Made by a program: the position numbers and the translations under genes | Notes under the pieces: model-generated | What the model was told of the DNA's origin: nothing | Seen by the model: only the letters and a program-made list of their open reading frames with translations | Database searches by the model: none | Shown: one piece after another, positions 1-9,316 of the stretch | Position numbering within the stretch: position 1 is the first letter of the stretch | How the letters are laid out: every line of letters begins with the position of its first letter | From: Comamonadaceae bacterium | Lineage (GTDB): Bacteria; Pseudomonadota; Gammaproteobacteria; Burkholderiales; Burkholderiaceae_C | Direction: 5' to 3' | Assembly (NCBI GenBank): GCA_947455145.1 | Contig: CANGME010000003.1 | Span: 62,001-126,000, forward strand | DNA length: 64,000 nt

Positions 1-674
1 CCAAATTCCTCAGTGGCCACGGCACGGTGATTGGCGGCGTGGTGGTGGACGGGGGCAGCTTCGATTGGGAACGTAGCGGCAAATTCCCCGAGCTGAGCCA
101 AGCCTACGAGGGCTTTCACAACATGGTATTCAGCGAGGAATCCACCGTGGGTGCCTTCTTGCTGCGCGCACGCCGTGAGGGCCTGCGCGACTTCGGTGCC
201 TGCATGAGCCCGCACACCGCTTGGCTGATTTTGCAAGGCATTGAGACCCTGCCGCTGCGCATGGCGCGGCATATGAGCAATACCGAAAAAGTGGTTGAAT
301 TTTTGAGTCAACAGCCTTTTGTCTCACGCGTCGGTCACCCGATGTTGGAGAGCCACCCCAGCCACGCATTGGCCCGGCGTTTTCTGCCGCGCGGTGCGGG
401 ATCGGTCTTCAGTTTTGACATCAAAGGCAGCCGCGAGCAGGGTAAAAAGTTCATCGAGGCGCTCAAAATTTTCAGCCATCTGGCCAACGTGGGTGACTGC
501 CGCAGCCTGGTGATCCACCCCGCCAGCACCACGCATTTCCGCATGAGCGATGAGGCACTGCTTGCTGGCGGCATCAGCCAGGGCACGATTCGCCTCTCGA
601 TCGGGCTGGAAGACCCTGACGATTTGATTGACGACCTCAAGCGTGCCTTGAAAGCAGCAGAAAAAACCACTTAG
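1..674 (+). CDS. metY: O-acetylhomoserine sulfhydrylase (aminocarboxypropyltransferase), C-terminal part
   Basis: The gene is cut by the left edge of the window; the frame is open from base 3 (K-F-L-S-G-H) to a TAG at 672-674. The visible ~223 residues match the C-terminal part of the PLP-dependent Cys/Met metabolism family: the SGHGTVIGG stretch just after the PLP lysine region, and the typical end with HPASTTHFRMS and GTIRLSIGLED. Enzymes of this group make homocysteine or methionine from O-acetylhomoserine and a sulfur donor in the cytosol. The PLP lysine lies outside the window. The long insertion after the lysine (SFDWERSGKFPELS) fits MetY rather than cystathionine gamma-synthase. A palindromic repeat separates it from the next gene. 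Confidence 0.9.
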   Translation, partial: KFLSGHGTVIGGVVVDGGSFDWERSGKFPELSQAYEGFHNMVFSEESTVGAFLLRARREGLRDFGACMSPHTAWLILQGIETLPLRMARHMSNTEKVVEFLSQQPFVSRVGHPMLESHPSHALARRFLPRGAGSVFSFDIKGSREQGKKFIEALKIFSHLANVGDCRSLVIHPASTTHFRMSDEALLAGGISQGTIRLSIGLEDPDDLIDDLKRALKAAEKTT

Positions 675-676
675 CA

Positions 677-727
677 CCGTTCGGGCTGAGCCTGTCGAAG
701 CCCCTTCGACAAGCTCAGGGCGAACGG
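677..727. repeat. REP-like palindrome, copy 1
   Basis: Inverted repeat with arms CCGTTCGGGCTGAGCCTGTC and its near complement, in the 68-bp gap between the sulfhydrylase and the hydrolase. The same core (CCCTGAGCTTGTCGAAGGG) recurs at 13049, 19099 and 23328, always between genes. It can fold into a hairpin and may act on mRNA ends. Confidence 0.8.
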
Positions 728-742
728 ACTGGAGACCGACCC

Positions 743-1561
743 ATGTACCTCTCTGTCAACGACCAAAACACCTACTGCTACACCGGCGGCAAAGCGTTTG
801 ACGCTGCCAAGCCGACCGTGGTCTTCATCCACGGCGTGCTCAATGACCACAGCGTGTGGATTTTGCAAAGTCGCTACCTGGCGCATCACGGTTGGAACGT
901 GCTGGCTGTGGACTTGCCCGGCCACTGCCGCAGCGCAGGTGAAGCGCCGGCCAGCGTGGAGGCGGCGGCTGATTTTGTGGCCGCACTGCTGGACGCTGCG
1001 GGCGTGGCGCGCGCAGCGTTGGTGGGCCACAGTTGGGGTTCGCTAATCGCGCTGGAAGCCGCGTCAAGGCTGCAAGATCGTGTCAGCCACTTGGTGCTGG
1101 TGGGCACGGCCTACCCGATGAAGGTGTCGCAAGCGTTGTTGGACGTCGCCCTGAACGAGCCCATGAAGGCGCTCACCATGATCAACGTGTTCTCACGCAG
1201 CACGCTGGCTGCTCCACCCTCATCTCTTGGGCCCGGCACTTGGGTTTATGGCGCGAGCATGGCGCTGGGGCGGCGCGTGCTGGCCAGCAACACCGCAGTC
1301 AACGTATTTCACCGGGGCTTCAAAGCCTGTGACGCCTATGCCCATGGCGAGCAGGCCATCACGCAGATCACCTGCCCGGTGCTCTTCGTGCTGGGCGAGC
1401 AAGACCAGATGACACCGGCCAAAGCTGCGCAGGGGCTTATCAAGATGGCACGCGAATCTGGCAAGGTGGTACAAACTGCCCCGTTGCCAGTCGGCCACCA
1501 CCAAATGAGCGAGTCGCCGGATGCAACGCTGTTTGCCATTCGTGATTTTTTGAACGCGTAA
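743..1561 (+). CDS. alpha/beta hydrolase
   Basis: 272-residue alpha/beta hydrolase. Visible signature parts are the oxyanion HG motif in VVFIHGVLNDHSVW (about residues 26-39), the nucleophile elbow G-H-S97-W-G, an acid in LGEQD221QMTP, and the catalytic histidine in PVGHH (252-253). There is no signal peptide, so it is probably cytosolic. The substrate cannot be told; esterases, haloperoxidase-like proteins and C-C hydrolases share this fold. The start at 743 is preceded by GGAGA. It lies directly downstream of the O-acetylhomoserine sulfhydrylase gene in the same direction, so it may be cotranscribed with it. Confidence 0.85.
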   Translation: MYLSVNDQNTYCYTGGKAFDAAKPTVVFIHGVLNDHSVWILQSRYLAHHGWNVLAVDLPGHCRSAGEAPASVEAAADFVAALLDAAGVARAALVGHSWGSLIALEAASRLQDRVSHLVLVGTAYPMKVSQALLDVALNEPMKALTMINVFSRSTLAAPPSSLGPGTWVYGASMALGRRVLASNTAVNVFHRGFKACDAYAHGEQAITQITCPVLFVLGEQDQMTPAKAAQGLIKMARESGKVVQTAPLPVGHHQMSESPDATLFAIRDFLNA

Positions 1562-1749
1562 TTTCAAAATAGTCGTGAAGACAGAATGGTTCTGGCTGAT
1601 GCGAACACCTGAGCATTAAGCGGTTTTTTATTCATTGCGTGTGTAGGTTTTCCAGTGCTTTACGTGAAAACCACCACAGGGAAAATCCGGAGAGATTGCC
1701 CATTGAATCAATGACAAAATGAAACATTGCCACCTTTTCTGGAGATACT

Positions 1750-2709
1750 ATGAAACTGCTTCGCACTCCCCTTGCCACTTTGGCCGTTGGTTTGTTGATT
1801 TCCCTGAGTGCAGGCGCTCAAAATATCTCTATTGCCACAGGTGGCACTGGCGGCGTGTATTACCCCATGGGCGGCGGCATGGCTTCGGTGCTGTCCAAGT
1901 ACGTGCCGGGCATGCAGGCCACGGCTGAAGTCACCGGCGGCTCGGTGGACAACCTCAAGCTACTGGGCAGCGGCAAGCCCTACATCGGCTTTGCCATGAC
2001 CGACGCCAGCCAAGACGCCTACAAGGGTGAAGATAAGTTTAAGGGCCACAAAATTCCCCTGCGCACCCTGATGGTGCTCTACCCCAACCGCATGCATGTG
2101 GTCAGCGTTGAAGGCCGTGGTGTGAACAAAATGGCAGATATGAAAGGCAAACGTGTCTCCACCGGTTCTCCGGGCAGCGCCACTGAAGTCATGGCGTTTC
2201 GCCTGATCGAAGCGGCTGGCCTAGACAAAGACAAAGACCTGAAGCGTGAGCGCCTGGGCGTGGCTGAATCAGTCAACGCCATCAAAGACGGCAAGATTGA
2301 CGCCTTCTTCTGGGTGGGCGGCTTGCCTACCGCTGGTGTGACTGACTTGGCCAGCACGCCCGGCACCAAAATCAAAATGGTGGACCACGCTGACGCCGTG
2401 GCTGCCATGAACAAAAAATACGGCAACCTCTACATTGAAGACGTGATCCCCAAAGCCATGTACCGTGGAATGGATACCGACAACAAGCAAGCCACCGTGA
2501 TGAACATTCTGCTGGCGCATGAGAGCATGGACGACAAAACGGCTTACAACATCGTCAAAACCATTTTTGACAAGCGTGCTGACTTGATCGCCGTGCACAA
2601 AGAGGCGGAAAACTTCAAGCTGGAAAACCAGAAAACCAGCGCAACCCCCATTCCCTTCCACCCTGGTGCAGTCAAGTACTTTGCCGAAAAGGGCATCAAG
2701 CTGAACTGA
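1750..2709 (+). CDS. TAXI-family TRAP transporter solute-binding protein
   Basis: 319-residue periplasmic binding protein with an N-terminal signal peptide (MKLLRTP, hydrophobic core, cleavage near GAQ-NIS). The sequence NISIATGGTGGVYYPMGG right after the signal is the hallmark of the TAXI group of TRAP transporter receptors, and VTGGSVDNLKLL, GSPGSATEVM and the terminal FHPGAVKYFAEKG are also typical. It captures a substrate, probably an organic acid, for the fused permease encoded 97 bp downstream. An SD-like GGAGA lies 6 bp before the ATG. An intrinsic-terminator-like hairpin follows the stop codon. Confidence 0.93.
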   Translation: MKLLRTPLATLAVGLLISLSAGAQNISIATGGTGGVYYPMGGGMASVLSKYVPGMQATAEVTGGSVDNLKLLGSGKPYIGFAMTDASQDAYKGEDKFKGHKIPLRTLMVLYPNRMHVVSVEGRGVNKMADMKGKRVSTGSPGSATEVMAFRLIEAAGLDKDKDLKRERLGVAESVNAIKDGKIDAFFWVGGLPTAGVTDLASTPGTKIKMVDHADAVAAMNKKYGNLYIEDVIPKAMYRGMDTDNKQATVMNILLAHESMDDKTAYNIVKTIFDKRADLIAVHKEAENFKLENQKTSATPIPFHPGAVKYFAEKGIKLN

Positions 2710-2737
2710 GCTTGCCAGCAACTGTGCTTGCAAGTCC

Positions 2738-2770
2738 AGCCCCCCAATTGCGTTGGGGGGCTTTTTTATT
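2738..2770 (+). terminator. Terminator-like hairpin between binding protein and permease
   Basis: A perfect 10-bp stem AGCCCCCCAA / TTGGGGGGCT (2738-2747 and 2753-2762) with a 5-base loop is followed by a T-rich tract (CTTTTTTATT). It sits between two genes that act in one transporter. The likely role is partial termination, giving more binding protein than permease. Confidence 0.8.
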
Positions 2771-2806
2771 TGAACCGAACCCATTCGCCACCAAAGGTCC
2801 CCCAGC

Positions 2807-4840
2807 ATGAATTCATCATCTTCGAACGCCCCCTCGGCTGCAGTCGTTAGTGCCGAAGCACTCAGCAAGGCCGAGGAATTCATTGAAGCCGAAGAAGGCG
2901 CAGCCAACAAGCTCCAAGGCTGGCTTGGCATTTTTGTGGTGGTGGCGGCGTTCGTCATGTCGGTTTTCCACCTCTATACCGCCTACGCCATCGTACCGAC
3001 GCAAACATTGCGACCGATACACGTGGGCTTTGTGCTATTCCTGTGCTTTATGGTGTTTCCGCTGAGTCAGCGTTTTCGCCATCGCATCATGTGGTGGGAC
3101 TGGATTGCCGCTGCGCTGTCCATCGCCGTGGTGGTCTACCTCATCATGGGTGGTGATGACTTTACTGACCGTAACACCTCGCCTGAACCTTGGGACATTG
3201 TGTTCGGGCTCGCCTTGATCGTCATGGTGTTGGAGGCCATGCGTCGCACCAACGGCTGGATCATGCCCATCATCACTACCTGCTTTATTGCCTACGCGCT
3301 GTTTGGCCCCTACCTTCCTGCACCGTGGACGCATAAAGGCTACGAGATCGGACGCTTAGTAGGCGTGATGTACATGACCCTGGAAGGCATTTATGGTGTG
3401 GCAGTGGACGTGTCGTCTTCGCTCATCATTTTGTTCACCATCTTTGGCGCATTCTTGCAGTACTCGGGGGCGGGCAAGTTCTACATTGACTTCTCTTTCT
3501 CCGCCATGGGTGGCAAGCCCACTGGTGCAGGCCGCACGGTGGTGCTGGCGTCCTTCCTGCTGGGCGGCCCATCAGGCTCAGGCGTGGCCACCACGGTGAC
3601 GCTGGGCGCGGTTGCTTACCCCATGCTGGCCAAGGTGGGCTACGAGAAAAACGCCGCAGGTGGCCTACTGGCCGCAGGCGGCCTGGGTGCCATCATCTCG
3701 CCGCCAGTGCTGGGTGCGGCAGCGTTTCTGATCGCCGAGTTCCTCAAGATTTCTTATCTCGATGTGCTCTTGATGGCCGCGATTCCAACGATTTTGTTTT
3801 ACCTTGCCTTGTTTTTCATGGTCGAGATCGACGCTCGCAAATACGGTATGGGCAACACCACCTTTGAGAAGGTGGACACGGTTTGGCACCTGACCAAGAA
3901 CTACTGGTTCCACTTCCTGTCGCTCGTCTCCATCGTCTTTTTCATGATGTGGGGCTTCTCGCCGGTGCTCTCCGTCTTCTGGGCCACCGTGGTGTCGTTT
4001 GCCACCAGCTTCTTGCGTCGCGACACTGCACTGATTTCCTATGACTTGTTCCAAGGCAAGGGATCGTGGGTTAAGAACCTGTTTCAGTCACCCTTCGTCA
4101 AAGCGATGGAGGGCGGCTCCATCGGCGTGCTCAACGTGGCGGCTACCTGCGCAGGGGCGGGCATCATCGTCGGCGTGGTCACTCTCACCGGTCTTGGACT
4201 CAAGTTCAGCTCCATCGTGATCGACTACGCGGGCGGCAACCTTTTACTGACTGCCGTGTACACCTCGCTCGTGGTCTGGATTGTCGGGCTGGCCGTGCCA
4301 GTCACCGCGTCCTACATCATCTGCGCGGTGATTGCAGCTCCTGCCCTCACCAAGCTCGGCGTGCCAGACTTTGCAGCCCACATGTTCATCTTCTACTACG
4401 CCGTGTTGTCGGAGGTATCGCCACCCACCGCGCTGTCACCCTTCGCCGCTGCGGCCATCACCGGTGGCGACCCTTACAAGACCACGCTGCAAAGCTGGAA
4501 GTACACGCTGCCCGCCTTCCTGCTGCCCTTCATGTTTGTGCTTGACCCTGCTGGCCAAGGCTTGCTGCTGATGGGCTCCACCAAGGCACTTGCAACGGCC
4601 AACTGGTGGTCCATTGCACAGGTGACCCTCACCGCTGCGATCGGTATCGGCGCTTTGGCCGCAGGCTTTCAGGGCTGGGCTCTCAAGCGCACCACCGCAC
4701 TGGAACGCGGCATGCTCATCACTGCTGGCTTTGCAGTCGTATATCCCGGCTTGACGTCTGACCTGATCGGTTTTGGGCTGATCATCGGCGCACTGGCCAT
4801 CCAGTACTTTCGCGCACCTGAATCGGCTGTAACCGCCTGA
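2807..4840 (+). CDS. TRAP transporter fused permease (DctQM type)
   Basis: 677-residue inner-membrane protein with many hydrophobic segments, the size of TRAP permeases in which the small (4 TM) and large (12 TM) subunits are fused. Conserved stretches include GGPSGSGVATTVTLGAVAYPML, the glycine-rich GGLLAAGGLGAIISPPVLGAAAF, and LSEVSPPTALSPFAAAAITGG near residue 530. It uses an ion gradient to move the solute delivered by the TAXI protein encoded just upstream. About 50 acidic and polar residues precede the first membrane span. The following RraA-like gene starts 26 bp after the stop, so the three may form one unit. Confidence 0.93.
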   Translation: MNSSSSNAPSAAVVSAEALSKAEEFIEAEEGAANKLQGWLGIFVVVAAFVMSVFHLYTAYAIVPTQTLRPIHVGFVLFLCFMVFPLSQRFRHRIMWWDWIAAALSIAVVVYLIMGGDDFTDRNTSPEPWDIVFGLALIVMVLEAMRRTNGWIMPIITTCFIAYALFGPYLPAPWTHKGYEIGRLVGVMYMTLEGIYGVAVDVSSSLIILFTIFGAFLQYSGAGKFYIDFSFSAMGGKPTGAGRTVVLASFLLGGPSGSGVATTVTLGAVAYPMLAKVGYEKNAAGGLLAAGGLGAIISPPVLGAAAFLIAEFLKISYLDVLLMAAIPTILFYLALFFMVEIDARKYGMGNTTFEKVDTVWHLTKNYWFHFLSLVSIVFFMMWGFSPVLSVFWATVVSFATSFLRRDTALISYDLFQGKGSWVKNLFQSPFVKAMEGGSIGVLNVAATCAGAGIIVGVVTLTGLGLKFSSIVIDYAGGNLLLTAVYTSLVVWIVGLAVPVTASYIICAVIAAPALTKLGVPDFAAHMFIFYYAVLSEVSPPTALSPFAAAAITGGDPYKTTLQSWKYTLPAFLLPFMFVLDPAGQGLLLMGSTKALATANWWSIAQVTLTAAIGIGALAAGFQGWALKRTTALERGMLITAGFAVVYPGLTSDLIGFGLIIGALAIQYFRAPESAVTA

Positions 4841-4866
4841 ACGCCCACCCATTGAAGGCAACAACC

Positions 4867-5592
4867 ATGACAACACCCATCGACATGCACCTCGACCCCA
4901 AAACCGTCGATATCCTCTCCCAAGTCACCACCGCCACCCTCACCACCATCCTGCTTAAAAAGGGTCTGCGTAACGTCTGGCTGCGCGGCACGCGCCCCAT
5001 CCGCACCGGTCAGCCACGCTTGGTAGGCCGCGCCTTCACCCTGCGCTTTGTGCCCGCACGCGAAGACCTCGCCACCCCCGCCTCCTGGGCTTCGCCTATC
5101 TCGACCCGCGCCGCCATTGAAGACATGCCCGCCGGGTGCATTGCCGTAGTGGATGCCATGGGCGTGACGGACGCTGGCATCTTTGGCGACATCCTGTGCG
5201 CGCGCATGGTCAAGCGCGGCGTCACCGCACTCATCACCGATGGCGTGGTACGTGACGTGGGCGGCGTGCTCGGCACCGACTTGCCCGTGTGGTGCAGCGG
5301 CGTAGCCGCGCCACCCTCCGTCGCAGGCCTGACCTTTGTCGCCTGGCAGCAACCCATCGGCTGCGGCGGCGTGGCCGTCTTCCCCGGTGATGTGATCGTG
5401 GCCGACGACGACGGCGCAGTGCTCATCCCCGCCGACCTGCTGGAAGAAATGCTGGTGCTGGCCCCCGAGCAAGAACGCCTGGAAGCCTGGATCATGAAAG
5501 AAGTCAACGCCGGCGTCCCCCTGCCCGGCTTGTACCCGGCGAATGCGGAAAACAAGGCCAAATATGAGGCTGAGATGGGGAAACAGCGATAG
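4867..5592 (+). CDS. RraA-like / 4-hydroxy-4-methyl-2-oxoglutarate aldolase family protein
   Basis: 241-residue member of the RraA-like family, which includes class II pyruvate aldolases acting on 4-hydroxy-2-oxo acids. Visible family motifs are VDAMGVTDAGIFGD, the metal and substrate site around RGVTALITDGVVRD (Arg and Asp), and CGGVAVFPGDVIVADDDGAV. The ATG at 4867 is preferred; an upstream in-frame TTG at 4852 has no better ribosome site. Its position after a TRAP transporter suggests it cleaves an intermediate made from the imported acid. RNase E regulation is less likely because the context is catabolic. A paralogue is at 23420. Confidence 0.85.
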   Translation: MTTPIDMHLDPKTVDILSQVTTATLTTILLKKGLRNVWLRGTRPIRTGQPRLVGRAFTLRFVPAREDLATPASWASPISTRAAIEDMPAGCIAVVDAMGVTDAGIFGDILCARMVKRGVTALITDGVVRDVGGVLGTDLPVWCSGVAAPPSVAGLTFVAWQQPIGCGGVAVFPGDVIVADDDGAVLIPADLLEEMLVLAPEQERLEAWIMKEVNAGVPLPGLYPANAENKAKYEAEMGKQR

Positions 5593-5879
5593 CGCGACCA
5601 TCAAGCATGGCCTTGCAATTCGTACGTCAGAGACAACCTGTCGCACTCAACCGGGAATTCGCTTCTTAGCAGCTTACCCCGGCAGCACGACATCGAACAG
5701 GCGTTGGGTGATGTGGTGCTGCTTTTCGCCGCCAGTGACGTGCAGTTAGGCTGTCGGTCGAACAGGTCTTCGACCAAGTGTCAAACTAACACCTCTGAGT
5801 CGCTGTACCCTTGAGGCACATGCGCCATGAAACGTGGTGGATCTGCGGGGAACTTCGCTTGCAGTTGGACGCGGTGGCC
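5593..5879. other. Gap with a possible gene remnant
   Basis: No intact gene is visible. On the minus strand, a short frame ending at 5675 reads LHVTGGEKQHHITQRLF and then DVVLPG and a stop, which has the look of a real protein C-terminus, but it is blocked upstream by a stop at about 5746. It may be the tail of a deleted gene. I do not recognise the family. Confidence 0.3.
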
Positions 5880-6857
5880 TCATTGCACCGTGATACCGCT
5901 GTCTTTGATGACCTGCGTCCACACCGTGGCTTCACGGCGCAGCAGGGCGCGCAGCTCGTCGCCCGCGCCTGATTGGGCTTCCACACCCATCGCGCCGAGT
6001 TTGTCGCGCGTGTCAGGGGCGGCCATGGCCGCAGTCACGGCGGACTGAAGCGCGGCCAGCACCGCAGGCGGTACTTTGCCGGTGGTGAAAACACCGAACC
6101 AACCCATGGCCTGAAAGTCTGGCACGCCCGTTGCCGCCACCGTGGGCAACTCGGGCATCAAAGGGCTGGGTTTGAGGCTGGTCACCGCAATGCCGCGCAA
6201 CTGGCCGCTTTTGACATAAGGCGTTAGCACAGCAACGTTGTCGATACCGGCCTGCAAGCGTCCGGCCAGCAAATCGGGCATGAGCGCGCTGGTGCCTTTG
6301 TAGGGCACGTACTGAATGTCCATGCCGGTTTTGCGCTTGATCAACTCCCAACCCAGGTGCTGCGCCGTACCGGGCGTAGAACCTGCGTAGGAAATCTTGC
6401 CAGGATTCACCTTGGCATACGCAATCAACTCGGGCAGCGACTTCACCGGCAGCGAGGGGTGCACCACCATCACATAGGGCGAGGTGGCGATCATGCCCAC
6501 AGGCAACAGGTCACGCTCGGGGTCGAAGGTGGTGGTGGGGTAGAGCGCGCGAAAGGTTGCCAACTGAGACGAGGCCATCAACAGGGTGTAGCCATCGGGG
6601 TTGGCCTTGGCGACAAACTCGGCGGCGATCAGGCCGCTGGCACCAGACTTGTTCTCCACCGTCACCGGCTGGCCCAATGACTCCGCCATTTTCAAAGCAA
6701 TCAAGCGGGCCACAATGTCCGTGGTACCACCCGCAGGCGTGCCCACCAGCATGCGCACCGGGGTGCTGGGGAATTTGTCGGCAGCGGTCGCTTGTGTAGC
6801 ACTCAGCGCCACCCAGACTGCGAACACGACACGCCATGAAGAGGCAATGATGCGCAT
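5880..6857 (-). CDS. Bug-family tripartite tricarboxylate transporter substrate-binding protein (1)
   Basis: 325-residue periplasmic binding protein. The start at 6857 is chosen because AAGGAA lies just upstream and the protein then begins with a standard signal peptide (MRIIASSWRVVFAVWVALSA) cleaved near TAA-DKF. Family marks are PVRMLVGTPAGGTTDIVAR, VENKSGASGLIAAEFVAKA-PDGYTLL, ISYAGSTPGTAQHL and the VPYKGTSALMPDLLAG block. It probably presents a sugar acid or carboxylate to a TctA/TctB-type permease, but no such permease is in the window. It lies 17 bp downstream of gudD on the same strand, so glucarate or a related acid is a reasonable guess for its ligand. Confidence 0.9.
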   Translation of the reverse strand: MRIIASSWRVVFAVWVALSATQATAADKFPSTPVRMLVGTPAGGTTDIVARLIALKMAESLGQPVTVENKSGASGLIAAEFVAKANPDGYTLLMASSQLATFRALYPTTTFDPERDLLPVGMIATSPYVMVVHPSLPVKSLPELIAYAKVNPGKISYAGSTPGTAQHLGWELIKRKTGMDIQYVPYKGTSALMPDLLAGRLQAGIDNVAVLTPYVKSGQLRGIAVTSLKPSPLMPELPTVAATGVPDFQAMGWFGVFTTGKVPPAVLAALQSAVTAAMAAPDTRDKLGAMGVEAQSGAGDELRALLRREATVWTQVIKDSGITVQ

Positions 6858-6874
6858 GATGATTCCTTGAAATA

Positions 6875-8209
6875 TCAGCGCACCATGCAAGGCCGCTTGT
6901 TGTCGAACTTCCAGCCGGGGATCAAATACTGCATGGCGCTGGCATCGTCACGCGAGCCCAGGCCGTGTTGCAAATAGAGCTGGTGGGCTTGCTCTACCTT
7001 GGCCATGTCCAGCTCAATGCCGAGGCCTGGTTTTTTTGGCACCTCGACATGGCCGTTGATGATCTGCAAGGGCTCTTTGGTGAGGCCTTGGCCGTCTTGC
7101 CAAATCCAGTGCGTGTCAATCGCCGTGACCTTGCCCGGTGCGGCAGCGGCCACATGGGTGAACATGGCGAGAGAAATATCAAAATGGTTGTTGGAATGCG
7201 AGCCCCAGGTCAGGCCCCAATCACGGCAGGTTTGCGCCACACGCACCGAGCCCGCCATAGTCCAAAAGTGCGGATCCGCCAGAGGGATATCCACACTTTG
7301 CAGCGAGAGCGAATGCTGCAACTGCCGCCAGTCGGTAGCCACCATATTGGTGGCCGTGGGCAGGCCCGTGGCGCGGCGAAACTCCGCCATCACTTCACGC
7401 CCACTAAAGCCCTCTTCCGCACCGCAAGGGTCTTCCGCATACGCCACCACGCCGCGCATGTCACGCATCAGGCGCACCGCGTCTTTGAGCAGCCAACCCC
7501 CGTTCGGATCCAGCGTGACGCGGGCTTGCGGAAAGCGCTCATGCAGGGCACGCATGGCGTCAATCTCGGCCTCACCGGCCAGCACGCCGCCTTTGAGTTT
7601 GAAGTCGTTGAAACCATAGCGTTCACGCGCCGCCTCGGCCAAACGCACCACGGACTCGGGCGTCATCGCCTCTTCATGGCGCAGGCGGAACCAGGCGTTA
7701 TCGGCGTCTGGCTCACTGCGGTAGGGCAAGTCAGTTTGCTTGCGGTCGCCAATGAAGAAGAGGTAACCCAGCATCTCAACCGAGCTGCGTTGTTGGCCTT
7801 CGCCCAGCAGCGCGGCCACCGGCACACTCAAGTGCTGGCCCAGCAAATCCAACAGGGCTGATTCCACCGCCGTGATGGCGTGGATGGTGGTGCGCAAGTC
7901 AAAAGTTTGCAGCCCGCGCCCGCCCACATCGCGGTCAGCAAAGCGCTCACGCATCAGGTTGAGCACGGCCTGCACGTTGCCCAGACCTTGGCCCACCACC
8001 AGCTCGGTCGCCTCTTGCAAAGTGGCGCGAATTTTCTCGCCACCCGGTACTTCGCCAATGCCTGTGCGGCCTGCGCTGTCAGTGAGGATCAGCAGGTTGC
8101 GGGTAAAGAATGCACCGTGCGCGCCGCTCAGGTTCATGAGCATGCTGTCATGCCCCGCCACGGGGATGACACGCAAGGCGGTGATGACAGGGGTATCGAA
8201 ATTTTTCAT
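6875..8209 (-). CDS. gudD: Glucarate dehydratase
   Basis: 444-residue enolase-superfamily enzyme that dehydrates D-glucarate (and L-idarate) to 5-keto-4-deoxy-D-glucarate. Visible marks are the N-terminal capping domain with [16 protein letters not shown], the base motif FKLKGG (KxK-type lysine) near residue 207, the metal-binding acids in [15 protein letters not shown] and TNMVATDW, and the His-Asp dyad region in [22 protein letters not shown]. Length and motifs match GudD closely. It is sandwiched between two Bug binding-protein genes on the same strand, with one base between its ATG and the upstream stop. The LacI-type operator upstream of that Bug gene probably controls all three. Confidence 0.94.
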   Translation of the reverse strand: MKNFDTPVITALRVIPVAGHDSMLMNLSGAHGAFFTRNLLILTDSAGRTGIGEVPGGEKIRATLQEATELVVGQGLGNVQAVLNLMRERFADRDVGGRGLQTFDLRTTIHAITAVESALLDLLGQHLSVPVAALLGEGQQRSSVEMLGYLFFIGDRKQTDLPYRSEPDADNAWFRLRHEEAMTPESVVRLAEAARERYGFNDFKLKGGVLAGEAEIDAMRALHERFPQARVTLDPNGGWLLKDAVRLMRDMRGVVAYAEDPCGAEEGFSGREVMAEFRRATGLPTATNMVATDWRQLQHSLSLQSVDIPLADPHFWTMAGSVRVAQTCRDWGLTWGSHSNNHFDISLAMFTHVAAAAPGKVTAIDTHWIWQDGQGLTKEPLQIINGHVEVPKKPGLGIELDMAKVEQAHQLYLQHGLGSRDDASAMQYLIPGWKFDNKRPCMVR

Positions 8210-8210
8210 A

Positions 8211-9197
8211 TCACTGCGACTTGATGCCCGCTGTCTTGATCACTTTCACCCAGCGCTCCGCCTCGCTTTTCACAAAGGCCGCATAGGGCTTGGCCCCTTG
8301 CGCAGGTACCTCAAAACCGACCGACTCCAGGCGCTGTTTGATCTGCGGTGAATTCATGGCCTGCACCACGGCCGCTTCCAGCTTGGCCACGATGGGCGCG
8401 GGCGTGCCCTTGACCACGGAAATGCCAGACCACGACATGGCCTCAAAGCCGGTGTAGCCCGACTCGGCAATGCTGGGCACATCCGGGTAGAGCGCGTTGC
8501 GCTTGGCACTGGTCACAGCCAGTGCGCGCAATTTACCGGCCTTGACATAGGGCAAGGCGGCGTCTTGGTTGATGAACATCATGGGGATGGTGCCGCCCAA
8601 CAGATCCGTCAGCATCGGGCCACCGCCCCGGTAGGGAATGCCGGTCATAAAAATCCCGGTGGTTTGCTTGAACAACTCCATCGCCATGTGGCCCGAGGCT
8701 GCATTGGTGTAGCCGTAGTCCAGCTTGCCGGGGTTGGACTTGGCAAAGGCAATCACGTCCTTGAGCGACTTGTAGGGCGTGTTGACGTTGACCACCAGCA
8801 CATTGGGGCCGGTGTGAACCTGCGTCAGGTGAATGAAGTCCGTGACCGAGTTGTACTTAGGAAAAGGCTCCAGGCCATGCGCCACGGCACTCTGCCCCAC
8901 GCCGGTTTGAATCAGGGTGTAGCCATCGGCTGGCAGCTTGGTGGCACGCTCGGTACCAATCACGCCACCAGCACCGCCGATGTTCTCCACCACCACCGGC
9001 TGCTTCAAAATTTTCCCCAACTCATCGGCCAACATGCGGCCCATCACGTCACTGGTGCCACCGGGTGGAAAAGGCACGATGAGCTTGATGGGCTTGTCTG
9101 GGTAGTCGGCTTGCGCGAGAACGTGGGAACTCAGGCCAGTGCCCATCAGGGCCAAGGCACAGGCCAAAGTTGAATGTAAAAAATTGATCCGTTTCAT
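8211..9197 (-). CDS. Bug-family substrate-binding protein (2)
   Basis: 328-residue periplasmic binding protein. The start at 9197 ([10 protein letters not shown]) gives a clean signal peptide ending at VLA-QAD and has AGGA upstream; an upstream in-frame start at 9278 would add 27 unlikely residues. Family motifs are [63 protein letters not shown] and [16 protein letters not shown]. It is the first gene of the gudD transcription unit, so it probably binds a hexaric or related sugar acid. No membrane partner is encoded nearby. Confidence 0.9.
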   Translation of the reverse strand: MKRINFLHSTLACALALMGTGLSSHVLAQADYPDKPIKLIVPFPPGGTSDVMGRMLADELGKILKQPVVVENIGGAGGVIGTERATKLPADGYTLIQTGVGQSAVAHGLEPFPKYNSVTDFIHLTQVHTGPNVLVVNVNTPYKSLKDVIAFAKSNPGKLDYGYTNAASGHMAMELFKQTTGIFMTGIPYRGGGPMLTDLLGGTIPMMFINQDAALPYVKAGKLRALAVTSAKRNALYPDVPSIAESGYTGFEAMSWSGISVVKGTPAPIVAKLEAAVVQAMNSPQIKQRLESVGFEVPAQGAKPYAAFVKSEAERWVKVIKTAGIKSQ

Positions 9198-9263
9198 GGG
9201 GGAATATCCTGTCTTCGTGGGCGTGAAATAGATGACGGTGAGTTTACGTTTTTTCGAGTTGAA

Positions 9264-9277
9264 TGGTAACGCTACCA
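9264..9277. promoter_or_regulatory. LacI-type operator-like palindrome upstream of the gudD unit
   Basis: TGGTAACGCTACCA is a palindrome with arms TGGTA/TACCA around a central CG, the usual shape of a LacI-family operator. It lies 67 bp upstream of the Bug(2) start and just beyond the 3' end of the LacI-family gene. A related sequence sits before garD at 10368. Confidence 0.65.
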
Positions 9278-9316
9278 AATCAGAAGATCAACCCGTTCAA
9301 ATAGGGGTTTACCCCA

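Noticed and set aside
4669-5646. Long minus-strand open frame opposite the RraA-like gene
   Set aside because: Its sequence is Gly/His/Ala-rich with no domain, and the plus-strand gene has clear family motifs; it is a GC-rich shadow.
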